A stretch of 64,000 nt of DNA from an uncultured Oscillibacter sp. (GTDB lineage Bacteria > Bacillota > Clostridia > Oscillospirales > Oscillospiraceae): the NCBI GenBank assembly GCA_910577405.1, contig CAJTMG010000008.1, forward strand, positions 38,272 through 102,271. The letters are read 5' to 3'. Within the stretch, counting starts at the first letter, position 1. Every line of letters begins with the position of its first letter. Under the pieces are notes generated by a model that saw nothing but the letters and a program-made list of their open reading frames with translations, ran no database searches and was not told the DNA's origin. Below, piece by piece: positions 42,807-50,502 of the stretch. Made by a program: the position numbers and the translations under genes.

Positions 42807-43436
42807 CTAATTTGCAGGCATGATTTTGATTCCGCTGGCAGGGAAGCCGGTTTCGTTCATGGTAATATCCGTGATTTTGGCCACGTCCTCGGCGGAGAGC
42901 TGACCGCTTTCCGTGGAGACCACCACGCTGACGCTGTCATCACCCATAAAGGCCACGCAGTCGGTATAGCCCTTGGCGGTCACCAGGTTCTCAATCTGCG
43001 CCTCTTTGAGGGTGTAGGATGCAAGGACCTGGATGCCCTCGGAGGCTTCGTTGGCCACGGCCTGATCTGCGTTCTCCTGCTCCGCCGCTTCTTGCAGGAG
43101 AGAAATCGCGTTGTCACGGGCCTGCTGGCGGGTGAGACGGGCCGTGGCAAAGTAGTCCGACCCGGTGTAGACCGCATCCTCGTCGGAGGGCGCGGGGTCC
43201 GTGGCTCCATCCTCTGTGCCGGCCTTCTCCGTGCCTTCCGCCGGGGTCTGTTCCGATTCCGCGCCGTCCGCCTTGGGGTTGGAGACCAGCGTGGCCTCGC
43301 CCAGGATCTTCGTCCCGGCATCCTTCGCCGCGTCCAAAGCCTCCTGCCCGCTGTAGCGCCAGTTCAACGCCACCGCCGCGCACACCAGCACCGCCATGAC
43401 CGCTACTACGGCATTTCGTTTTCCTCTCGCACTCAT
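42807..43436 (-). CDS. spoIIIAH: Stage III sporulation protein AH
   Basis: A mother-cell membrane protein whose extracellular ring domain docks with forespore SpoIIQ to form the feeding channel. 209 residues: one N-terminal helix (~9-27), an acidic Pro/Glu/Thr-rich linker and the C-terminal ring-building domain ending GFPASGIKIMPAN. The start follows AAAGGA; upstream codons belong to the overlapping frame of spoIIIAG. Confidence 0.93.
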   Translation of the reverse strand: MSARGKRNAVVAVMAVLVCAAVALNWRYSGQEALDAAKDAGTKILGEATLVSNPKADGAESEQTPAEGTEKAGTEDGATDPAPSDEDAVYTGSDYFATARLTRQQARDNAISLLQEAAEQENADQAVANEASEGIQVLASYTLKEAQIENLVTAKGYTDCVAFMGDDSVSVVVSTESGQLSAEDVAKITDITMNETGFPASGIKIMPAN

Positions 43437-43459
43437 AGGTCCTTTCCTCCTCCAAATGA

Positions 43460-43978
43460 TTACTGCCATTTTGCCACCGTGACCCGGTCTGTAGGCAGTC
43501 CGGTGAGGGCCGCTACCGCTTCTGTCACCGCCAGACGCACTTCCGGATTTCCGCCGCCCTCGCAGACCACCAGCGCGCCCCGATACGTGGGATACCGGCT
43601 CTGGACCACTACCGCGCCGCCGTTGGTCAGCACCGTCTCCGACGTTCGCGTGTAGTCTTCCGGCGCGGCCGTGCTCCCGCTGTACCGCAGTTCCGTGTCC
43701 TGGGCCAGCTTCCGCTCCCCGTCCGATTCTGCCGTCAGCATCACCCGCACCTGCCCTACGCCCGTCATGGCGCCCAGTATCGACTCCATCTCCCGCTGAA
43801 TCGTCTGGACCTCCGCAGCGCCTGTCTCCTCCTTCGGAAGCGCTTCCGGACGCTCCCCGAAGAAGCCCCATAAGCCTTCCCCAGGCCAAAGAAGCAGTCC
43901 CGCGCCGATCAGGGCCACCAGTATCGCGTATTTGTACCTGTCCCATATCTTCTGCACTCCTTCAGTTTTTTCCTTCAT
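43460..43978 (-). CDS. spoIIIAG: Stage III sporulation protein AG
   Basis: 172 residues, one membrane helix (~17-36) and an extracellular domain with VGQVRVMLTAES and the terminal LTGLPTDRVTVAKW. SpoIIIAG forms the large mother-cell ring. The start overlaps spoIIIAF by 17 nt. Confidence 0.93.
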   Translation of the reverse strand: MKEKTEGVQKIWDRYKYAILVALIGAGLLLWPGEGLWGFFGERPEALPKEETGAAEVQTIQREMESILGAMTGVGQVRVMLTAESDGERKLAQDTELRYSGSTAAPEDYTRTSETVLTNGGAVVVQSRYPTYRGALVVCEGGGNPEVRLAVTEAVAALTGLPTDRVTVAKWQ

Positions 43979-44438
43979 GCCATACCTGCCTCTCTGCCGG
44001 AATCCCCAGCTCCGCCTCAATCCAGACGGACAGCTCCGCAGACCAGGGGCCTTCCAGCTCCACAGAGACTGGTATGGGAATCCCTTCCCGCTCCTCTGTC
44101 TCCACCCGGACCCTTACCCGTACCCCCAGCGCGTCCGCTTTGTCCGATATATATGCCGCCGTCTGCTCCGCTATGCGTCCCGCCAGAGTTTCTTTCTCCT
44201 GCCGCGTCAGCTCCGCCGTCTGTTCCTCTATCATTTCGCTGTAATCTGACAGTTCCAGTCCCAGCCAGCCGAAATCTATCTGTCCAAGAGGCCGCAGCAA
44301 TGCCGTCAGCAGAAGCAAGCCTCCCGTGAATCCAGCGATCTTCCGCAGCGTTCCCTCCGGCGTCAAAAGCTGCACCAGCGTCAAAAACAGCGTCACCGCC
44401 GCTATGGACAGCAGCCAGCCCCGTATAGCCCCTATCAT
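43962..44438 (-). CDS. spoIIIAF: Stage III sporulation protein AF
   Basis: 158 residues with two N-terminal membrane helices (about 9-27 and 33-50) and a soluble C-terminal domain. It overlaps the spoIIIAE stop by 4 nt. Confidence 0.92.
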   Translation of the reverse strand: MIGAIRGWLLSIAAVTLFLTLVQLLTPEGTLRKIAGFTGGLLLLTALLRPLGQIDFGWLGLELSDYSEMIEEQTAELTRQEKETLAGRIAEQTAAYISDKADALGVRVRVRVETEEREGIPIPVSVELEGPWSAELSVWIEAELGIPAERQVWHEGKN

Positions 44439-45517
44439 GGCGTCACCACTGCCACGGAGGACAGGACCGAAATCAACAGAAGCAGGGCACAGCTTCCCGT
44501 CATGCCCAGCACCAGGCCAAACGCGCCCCCCAAGCCGTCTATCAGCTTGCAGAGTCCCGGCGTGCCGATTACCGACGCCAGAAACGCCGACAGCTTGTAC
44601 AGCAAATATTGTATCCCCAGCTGTAGAAACGGGTACGCGCACGCCGCTAAAATCGCCAGCATCCCAAAAATCCCTATTGTATTTTTCAGCATCCCCGCCC
44701 CCGCAAGCACCGTTTCCGCCGTCTCCGCTATAATGCCGCCGACCACCGGTACCGCTCCCGATATGGCTGCTTTCGCTACCTTTACTGTGGTGCCGTCCGC
44801 CGCCCCTGCCACGATCCGTACCGCCGACAGATAGATAGTGAACAGCAGCAAAGCCGTGGTCAGCGCCCAAGTTACCATCTTTTTCAGCAGCTCCGCTATG
44901 GCCTCCAGACGGTTCTCAGGAAGACAAGCCCCTGCCGCCAGCGCCCCTATGTAAAGATAAACCAGCGGAAGAAGCAGGCCGTCTATCAGCTCCATCAGCA
45001 GGTCCGCCAGAAACACCGTCGTCACCTGCTGGAACGCCGCCGTGCTCACCGCCCCGGATGCCGCAGACGCCGCAGCCAGCGTGGGCAGAAGCAGCTTTCC
45101 GTAAAGATTCAGCTCCCGGATCGTCTCCGTGCCCAGGCCAATGAGATCATCCAGGCTTCCGGCTGTCAGAAGCGTTACCGCCAGCGCTCCCGCCGTGGGT
45201 ACGAACGCTGACGCTTTCCCGCCGCCTGTCCCCTGCGCGAAGCCCTCCAGCATCCCGCAGGCCACCACTATCAGAAGTACCGACGCCGCTCCGCGCAAAC
45301 GCTGCCGCAGTATTCCTCCAGCTTTCTCGCCAAGCCCGGACAGAATCCGATATATCCCTTGCGTGAAGCCCGCCGCGCCGGAAAAATCCCCTATCGGCAG
45401 TATTACCTCCGCTCCCTCCGGAAGGGCTTCTGTCAGCTCTCGGGGGAGTTCTGCCGCCTGAACCGAAATTGTCAGACAAATCAGCGCAAAGACCGTCAAA
45501 ATCCATCTTCTTATCAT
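44435..45517 (-). CDS. spoIIIAE: Stage III sporulation protein AE
   Basis: A 360-residue multi-spanning membrane protein with an N-terminal signal sequence (cleavage likely near VQAAEL) and about seven hydrophobic helices. It is the proposed translocation-pore component of the SpoIIIA complex. The start overlaps spoIIIAD by 4 nt. Confidence 0.94.
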   Translation of the reverse strand: MIRRWILTVFALICLTISVQAAELPRELTEALPEGAEVILPIGDFSGAAGFTQGIYRILSGLGEKAGGILRQRLRGAASVLLIVVACGMLEGFAQGTGGGKASAFVPTAGALAVTLLTAGSLDDLIGLGTETIRELNLYGKLLLPTLAAASAASGAVSTAAFQQVTTVFLADLLMELIDGLLLPLVYLYIGALAAGACLPENRLEAIAELLKKMVTWALTTALLLFTIYLSAVRIVAGAADGTTVKVAKAAISGAVPVVGGIIAETAETVLAGAGMLKNTIGIFGMLAILAACAYPFLQLGIQYLLYKLSAFLASVIGTPGLCKLIDGLGGAFGLVLGMTGSCALLLLISVLSSVAVVTP

Positions 45518-45903
45518 TGCATCAGCTCCACCAGCAGGGCCAGCACCGACCGTAACAGCGGTGTCGCCGTCAGTAAGGCACAGACCGCCCCTGCCGTCTC
45601 TACCACGGAGGACAACGCCGTCTCTCCAGCATCCCGGCAGAGATTTCCCCCTACCTTCACTACCAGCGCGATGCCTACCGTCTTGTATAAGGGTATGAAC
45701 AGCGCTTCCGGAAGACCGCTCTGCTCCGTCAGCTCTGTCAGAAAACCCAGCAGTTCCTTTAAGCTCCCTGCCAGAGACAGCAGAACTGCCACTGCCACGC
45801 CAATCGTCAGCAGCATCGCCGTCTCGGGGCTTCCGCGTTTGATTACCAGCGCCAGCAATGCCCCTGCCACGCAGAGGACCGCCGCCTGCATTACCTCTTC
45901 CAT
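45514..45903 (-). CDS. spoIIIAD: Stage III sporulation protein AD
   Basis: 129 residues, three to four membrane helices, of the family shared with SpoIIIAC. The upstream gene stops 2 nt before the start; a Met 4 codons in is an alternative start. Confidence 0.93.
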   Translation of the reverse strand: MEEVMQAAVLCVAGALLALVIKRGSPETAMLLTIGVAVAVLLSLAGSLKELLGFLTELTEQSGLPEALFIPLYKTVGIALVVKVGGNLCRDAGETALSSVVETAGAVCALLTATPLLRSVLALLVELMQ

Positions 45904-45905
45904 CG

Positions 45906-46100
45906 CTAAAAGCCAAACAGGGTCTTGATCAGATCGAACAGCGCGCTGATCTCCCGGACCATCATCATCAATACCACCACCAGCCCCGCCAGCGTCGTCA
46001 TCATCGCCTGCTCTTCCCGTCCAGAACGTACCAAAAGCTGATTCAGTACCGCCACAAGGATGCCTATGGCGGCAATCTTGAAAATCAAATCCACATCCAT
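45906..46100 (-). CDS. spoIIIAC: Stage III sporulation protein AC
   Basis: A 64-residue protein with two membrane helices separated by RSGREEQA. Standard size for the family. Confidence 0.94.
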   Translation of the reverse strand: MDVDLIFKIAAIGILVAVLNQLLVRSGREEQAMMTTLAGLVVVLMMMVREISALFDLIKTLFGF

Positions 46101-46110
46101 TCTGTTGTCC

Positions 46111-46608
46111 TCAAATCAGTAAAATCACCAGCAGCGCCGCCGCAGACAGCCATAATGCCGCCGCACGCTTCTCTTCCTCCGGACGCCGCCGCTCCGCTTC
46201 CCCCGCGCTTTCCGACAGACGTAAGACCGCCAGCGAGACCGCTCTGCATACCTGTTCCTCGTCGCCCTGCAAATCCCCGCCAAGCTCCGCTATCACACTG
46301 CGGTCCTTCTCCGATAAAGGCAGTTCCTCCGCCAGGGTCCGCCAGATTTCCGGCAGGGGTTCCCCACTTCGGGCGGCTCCGGCGGCGGATTTGAAGAAAA
46401 CTTCCCCATCCGGGCCGCAGTCCGATGCAAGACTCGCCAGCAGTATGGGCAGGGGTGTCCGGGCCGCGCGTACCGTCTCCCCCATCCGGCGCAGGGCTGT
46501 CAGAAAATCCGTCAGCGTTTCCCGGCGGCGGCGGCGTTCCCCAAGATGGTTCCGGCAGGCCAAGACTCCGCTCAGCAAGACGCACAGGCCTCCCAACAGC
46601 TTCAGCAT
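46111..46608 (-). CDS. spoIIIAB: Stage III sporulation protein AB
   Basis: 165 residues with a hydrophobic N-terminus (LLGGLCVLLSGVLA) and a C-terminal membrane helix, related to type II secretion GspF-like proteins. The ATG overlaps the spoIIIAA stop by 7 nt. Confidence 0.92.
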   Translation of the reverse strand: MLKLLGGLCVLLSGVLACRNHLGERRRRRETLTDFLTALRRMGETVRAARTPLPILLASLASDCGPDGEVFFKSAAGAARSGEPLPEIWRTLAEELPLSEKDRSVIAELGGDLQGDEEQVCRAVSLAVLRLSESAGEAERRRPEEEKRAAALWLSAAALLVILLI

Positions 46609-47516
46609 GGCAGTTCCTCCAGCTCGTAGGCCCGGCCACGCTCGTCCCGAATGATCCGTACCGCCAGCCGGAAAACCCCGTTCTCCAATAACTGCCGGGT
46701 CAGAGGCTTCCGCAGCAGCTCTTCTACGCTCCCCGCATGGACCGTCGCCAGAAGACCCACCCCGCAGCCTGCCGCCATCCCCATTGCCGAAAGGTCTTCC
46801 CGGACCGTTATCTCGTCCACTGCAATGATCTGCGGATTCATAGCCCGGAGCACAATGGGGATGCCAAGGGCTTTCGGGCACGCGTCCAGCACGTCCGTAT
46901 GGGGGCCAACATCCATCTGCGGCTCCCCTCGTACCATTACCGCTACCTCGCCGCGCTCATCGATCAGCGATACCCGCCGCGGTCCCTCTTCCCCCGCGCC
47001 CTCGGAGAGATTCCGTACCAGATCCCGCAGAAGGGTCGTTTTGCCGCCGCCGGGTGGGGACAGCAGCAGCGTGTTCTGATAGACCCCCTCCCGGAACAGC
47101 GCGGGCGCCAGCTTGTCCCCAACGCCTTTCCGTTCCCGGCCAATCCGTACTACCGCCGACGAGAGATTTTTCAGATTCGTGTTCGTCCCTGACTTCATTA
47201 CCGCTGTGCCGCAAAGCCCTACCCGAAAGCCGCCCCGGACCGACAGAAAGCCTTCCCGTATCGTCTCCGCCGCCGCGTAACGGGAAAATTCCGTCGCTAT
47301 GTCACACAGGGTTTCCAGTTCCTCCGGCTCCACCCGGACCTCCAGCGGTACTTCCCCCCAAGGCAGCAGCGCCGTCATCGCCTGGCCTGCCCGCAGACGC
47401 AGTTCCTCCGCTGTTTCCTTCTCCTTTTCCGGCAGCAATAACGCCGCTTTCCGCAGACGGCTGGGCAGAATCGCCGCCGCTTCTTCATACCGCTGTACCT
47501 TCCTGTTTTTTTGCAA
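46602..47516 (-). CDS. spoIIIAA: Stage III sporulation protein AA (ATPase)
   Basis: A 304-residue secretion-type ATPase energising the SpoIIIA channel. Walker A is PPGGGKT at 154-160 and Walker B IIAVDEI. The start is a TTG codon 8 nt after AAAGGGGG; no in-frame ATG fits the family start. A sigma-E-like promoter lies 30 nt upstream of it, consistent with mother-cell expression of the whole eight-gene operon. Confidence 0.95.
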   Translation of the reverse strand: MQKNRKVQRYEEAAAILPSRLRKAALLLPEKEKETAEELRLRAGQAMTALLPWGEVPLEVRVEPEELETLCDIATEFSRYAAAETIREGFLSVRGGFRVGLCGTAVMKSGTNTNLKNLSSAVVRIGRERKGVGDKLAPALFREGVYQNTLLLSPPGGGKTTLLRDLVRNLSEGAGEEGPRRVSLIDERGEVAVMVRGEPQMDVGPHTDVLDACPKALGIPIVLRAMNPQIIAVDEITVREDLSAMGMAAGCGVGLLATVHAGSVEELLRKPLTRQLLENGVFRLAVRIIRDERGRAYELEELPC

Positions 47517-47545
47517 GGGATGGACCCCCTTTCTTTGGTTACTTC

Positions 47546-47574
47546 ACTCTATGAAGGCCAGTCCTTCCCTATGC
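47546..47574 (-). promoter_or_regulatory. Sigma-E-like promoter for the spoIIIA operon
   Basis: GCATAGG and CATAGAGT on the reverse strand are separated by exactly 14 nt. The -10 octamer is identical to those before spoIVA and sipL. Confidence 0.65.
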
Positions 47575-47601
47575 CGGGTTTGTCCGGAAAATTTTTTATG
47601 G

Positions 47602-47658
47602 AAAGCACGCTTGACATTTTTCGATTCCCATGATACACTGTCCATGTAAAGCACACTT
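47602..47658. promoter_or_regulatory. Two AAAGCACRCTT operators flanking the XRE-gene promoter
   Basis: AAAGCACGCTT abuts the -35 and AAAGCACACTT lies just past the predicted start point (10 of 11 identical). Each contains an AAAG-N4-CTT(T) half-palindrome. Autoregulation by the downstream XRE protein is the simplest reading. Confidence 0.5.
47611..47639 (+). promoter_or_regulatory. Sigma-A promoter of the XRE/membrane-protein operon
   Basis: A perfect TTGACA and TACACT separated by 17 nt. Confidence 0.8.
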
Positions 47659-47712
47659 TCCATTTTGCGGCGCGCTGGTGGAAAGACTGTGCGTGACGGA
47701 GGTGAGGCGCTT

Positions 47713-47916
47713 ATGAAAAACCGGCTGGAAGAACTGCGGAAGGCTCATGGACTGCGGCAGGAGGAACTCGCCGACGCGCTGGAAGTCTCCCGGCAGACCA
47801 TCGGTTCCCTGGAGAACGGCCGCTATAATCCCTCGATTCTGCTGGCGTTCAAAATTGCGCGGTACTTCGGCTTGACCATTGAGGATATCTTTATTTATGA
47901 GGAGGATCAGACATGA
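47713..47916 (+). CDS. XRE-family HTH regulator
   Basis: A 67-residue stand-alone Cro/cI-type helix-turn-helix: MKNRLEELRKAHGLRQEEL, SRQTIGSLENGRYNPS, then FGLTIEDIF. It belongs to the small regulators (YozG-like) that are usually coupled to membrane proteins. GGAGGTGA precedes the ATG. It overlaps the next gene by 4 nt. Confidence 0.9.
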   Translation: MKNRLEELRKAHGLRQEELADALEVSRQTIGSLENGRYNPSILLAFKIARYFGLTIEDIFIYEEDQT

Positions 47917-48332
47917 AACGGAAACAAATTTTATTCACCCTTTTGCTGATTGCGGGACTGTGCCTCGTTGGAACCGCACTGGTCTTACAGAAGCACGGCG
48001 TTCCCGACAAAACCGGCGGAATGCTCATGGGCCTCGGAAGCGGGATGTTCACGGCAAGTGCAGCAACGCTTCTGACTCTCCGGCAGGAACGGAAAAATCC
48101 CGCTGCCGCCCGTCAGAACGAGATTTCGCTGAAAGACGAACGGAATATTGCTATGCGGAATCGGGCAAAGGCGCTGGCGGGGGATGTTCTCCAATGGGCG
48201 GTCTTGGCAGCGGCTTGGGTCTCTATCGGTCTGGGGGCATCGCTTTGGATCGTCCTGCTGGCGGTGGGCGTATTTGTCGCGAAAAGTCTGTTGGAATTGT
48301 ACTTGCTGCTCCAGTATCAGAAGACTATGTAA
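47913..48332 (+). CDS. Four-helix membrane protein, paralogue 1
   Basis: 139 residues with four hydrophobic segments (~6-25, 35-56, 92-110, 112-132) and a central polar motif NEISLKDERNIAMRNRAKALAGD. It resembles DUF2178-type membrane proteins commonly found beside small XRE regulators; function unknown. Confidence 0.75.
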   Translation: MKRKQILFTLLLIAGLCLVGTALVLQKHGVPDKTGGMLMGLGSGMFTASAATLLTLRQERKNPAAARQNEISLKDERNIAMRNRAKALAGDVLQWAVLAAAWVSIGLGASLWIVLLAVGVFVAKSLLELYLLLQYQKTM

Positions 48333-48345
48333 AGGGGGTCTTGCC

Positions 48346-48765
48346 ACGAACGCTAAAAAGAAGCTGTACGTTATTTTGCTGGCAGTCAGTCTGGGCTTTG
48401 TGGCGGTTGCTTTTCTCCTTCGGAATGCCGGCCTGCCTTACCGGGTCAACGCCGCATTGTTCGGTATGGCTACTACCCTTTCCTGTGTCAGCCTGCCCCG
48501 TCTGCTGTCGCTCTGGTCGGAGAGTACCAGCCCTTCCGAAGCCCGGCGGAATCGTATCGAAGCCTCCGACGAACGGAATGCCGCCCTCCGGAACCGCGCC
48601 GGCGCACTCTCAGGAAATCTCCTGCAATGGTCCCTGCTGGCTCTGCTTTGGCTGTCTGTCGGGCTGAACGCGCCGCTTTGGGTCCCTGTGCTGTTCGGCT
48701 GCCTTTTCGCCGCGAAAGCTCTCCTGGAAGCCCTCCTGCTCTGCCGCTTTCAAAAGGAAATGTAA
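48346..48765 (+). CDS. Four-helix membrane protein, paralogue 2, with ACG in place of the start ATG
   Basis: A tandem paralogue of the preceding gene, sharing the motif RNRIEASDERNAALRNRAGALSG and the WxxVGLxAPLW helix pattern. Aligned with paralogue 1 it would be exactly 139 residues if it began at this ACG, which lies 7 nt after AAAGGGGG. No ATG, GTG or TTG is in frame between the ribosome site and the first helix. Either a non-standard ACG start is used, the start was mutated, or there is a sequence error. The next in-frame Met falls within the second helix. Confidence 0.6.
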   Translation, partial: TNAKKKLYVILLAVSLGFVAVAFLLRNAGLPYRVNAALFGMATTLSCVSLPRLLSLWSESTSPSEARRNRIEASDERNAALRNRAGALSGNLLQWSLLALLWLSVGLNAPLWVPVLFGCLFAAKALLEALLLCRFQKEM

Positions 48766-48769
48766 TAGG

Positions 48770-48808
48770 AAGAAGCGCCTGCCTTTTTTCGACAAGCGCT
48801 TCTTTTTT
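48770..48808 (+). terminator. Terminator after the XRE/membrane-protein operon
   Basis: A 9-bp perfect stem (AAGAAGCGC with GCGCTTCTT) and a 17-nt loop are followed by a T-run. It lies between convergent genes. Confidence 0.75.
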
Positions 48809-48809
48809 A

Positions 48810-49862
48810 TTACTCTGCCTCTTCCTGATTGAAGAAAAGCCATACATCATCAAGGCAGAAACGAACGGAATCCACGTCAGAAAGGTTTACCGGAAGTTCC
48901 CAGACACCTTTGAACTCCTTGTCATCGGGCTGTACTGGGGTGGGTCTTCCGTCCACCTCCACGCCGTTCTTCAATTTGAGAATTACCATAAATCTCGCCA
49001 TCTGGCCCTCCTCCCCGGGGGTACTTTGGAAACTGTAACCAGTCGGCGTGATTCTGAGATTCTCTATCTCCGTGTAGCAGCCGCTCTCTTTCTTTGTCCC
49101 ATCCCCGAATTTATAGTAATTGACGGGTACTGTGGCCTTTTCCATGGTCAGGGCTTCGACATTCTTTGTGGGGGCCAAAGTAAAGGGCAGGACCCACTTT
49201 TCATCTATCGTCTCCGGTTTCGGTCTTTCTTCGCTTTCCTTTTCAGGTTCCTTCCACAGGTTAAGATTCCCGAGCTGGAGTTCCATCTTGCCGCCTTCCA
49301 GGAAATTGACTCCATTCGGCGCGTCGTACAGCACCAAATAAATTTGTGTTCCGTCCTCTGTTGTGCCTACCATTTGCATAGAAGCGCTGCGAACCGTTGC
49401 GACTCCGGTCATAATCTCCTCCTTTTCCATTGGTCCGCCGTTCAGATTATAACTCATAAATCTGGCTCTGCTGGTCAGATTTTCGCCGCTTATTTTCAGC
49501 ATCAGCCATAGGCCGCCCTCGCCGGGGGTTACGGAATCCAGCGTGACCGTGATTCCCTGTTTTTTCGCGCTGACTCCTACCGGCTGGACAAGGCTGTCAA
49601 TCACCGCGCTCTGTTCCTCGGACATCTCCCCGCCGCCGGATTCCGTCCACTGTTTGCCAAACCACTCCTGCAAGGTCTCCGGCACGCCGATCACTGCCGC
49701 CAAAGCCGTCCCCGCCAGCACAACCGCCAGTACCGCCGCAATTACAAAGGCCGCGGAAACCTTCCGTACTACCCGGGTCGTCTTCTGTCTTGTCATGTTC
49801 ATTACCTCCTCTTTCAGTCCCTGGGGGGCATGAACCTCGTCAAACATCTCTCGATACAACAC
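48810..49862 (-). CDS. Membrane anti-sigma-like protein with DUF4179-type ectodomain
   Basis: 350 residues: a short cytoplasmic N-terminus (~32), one membrane helix (~36-56) and a beta-rich extracellular region with VTLDSVTPGEGGLWLMLKI. The start is a GTG 7 nt after GGAGGG, chosen because the ribosome site overlaps the sigma gene end. The position right after an ECF sigma gene marks it as the probable cognate anti-sigma factor. Confidence 0.7.
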   Translation of the reverse strand: MLYREMFDEVHAPQGLKEEVMNMTRQKTTRVVRKVSAAFVIAAVLAVVLAGTALAAVIGVPETLQEWFGKQWTESGGGEMSEEQSAVIDSLVQPVGVSAKKQGITVTLDSVTPGEGGLWLMLKISGENLTSRARFMSYNLNGGPMEKEEIMTGVATVRSASMQMVGTTEDGTQIYLVLYDAPNGVNFLEGGKMELQLGNLNLWKEPEKESEERPKPETIDEKWVLPFTLAPTKNVEALTMEKATVPVNYYKFGDGTKKESGCYTEIENLRITPTGYSFQSTPGEEGQMARFMVILKLKNGVEVDGRPTPVQPDDKEFKGVWELPVNLSDVDSVRFCLDDVWLFFNQEEAE

Positions 49863-49865
49863 GGC

Positions 49866-50336
49866 TCATCCCTCCTCCAATTGTGTTTTCAGCTTCGCCC
49901 GCGCCCTGGCCAGACGGGTCTGCACCGTGGAGGCTTTCAGTTTCAGAAGCTCCCCTACCTCGTCTACGCTGTAGCCCTCATAATAATAGAGGTACAACGG
50001 CACGCGGTACTTGGCAGGCAGGGACATCACTTCCTGAAACAGCTCCGCCCTGACTGGGTCCGTAAACGCCGGTTCCTGGCAGTTCTCCAGCGGTACCGTC
50101 CGGCTTCGCCATGGATGGCTTGAGATGCGCTTGCACTCGTTCAGCGTCACCCGGACAAGCCAGTGGCGCAGATGATCCTCACCCTGAAATTCTGTGTCCG
50201 TCTGCCAGAGCCGCAGCATGGCGTTCTGCGAAGCGTCCTCCGCGTCCGACGGATTCCGGAACCAATTCAGGGCAATGCGGTACACCATATCCAGATAGTG
50301 CTCCACCGCGTCTTGAAATGCTCGTTCTGTCAACAT
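49866..50336 (-). CDS. ECF-type sigma factor (second pair)
   Basis: 156 residues with region 2 (DMVYRIALNWFRNPSDAEDASQNAMLRLW) and region 4 (YLYYYEGYSVDEVGELLKLKASTVQTRLARARAKL). AAGGAG precedes the chosen ATG. It belongs to the SigV/CarH-like small ECF group by its length. Its regulon is unknown. Confidence 0.88.
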   Translation of the reverse strand: MLTERAFQDAVEHYLDMVYRIALNWFRNPSDAEDASQNAMLRLWQTDTEFQGEDHLRHWLVRVTLNECKRISSHPWRSRTVPLENCQEPAFTDPVRAELFQEVMSLPAKYRVPLYLYYYEGYSVDEVGELLKLKASTVQTRLARARAKLKTQLEEG

Positions 50337-50462
50337 AGCTCTTAACTCCTTGAAAGGCCCTTTCAGAAGCAATACCCCTCAGATTGACAAAATATCTCAT
50401 CGCCAGGAATATTTTTTATTTTTGCACAAAAACTTTCTTTTGTTTAATTTCTGTCATAAAGA

Positions 50463-50485
50463 AAAGAGGGCCTTCACCCCCCTTT
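50463..50485 (-). terminator. Terminator after tyrS
   Basis: A reverse-strand 8-bp stem (AAAGGGGG with CCCTCTTT, one G-T pair) is followed by a T-rich TTTCTTTATG. Confidence 0.6.
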
Positions 50486-50502
50486 CCTTTTTTCTTAATT
50501 TC

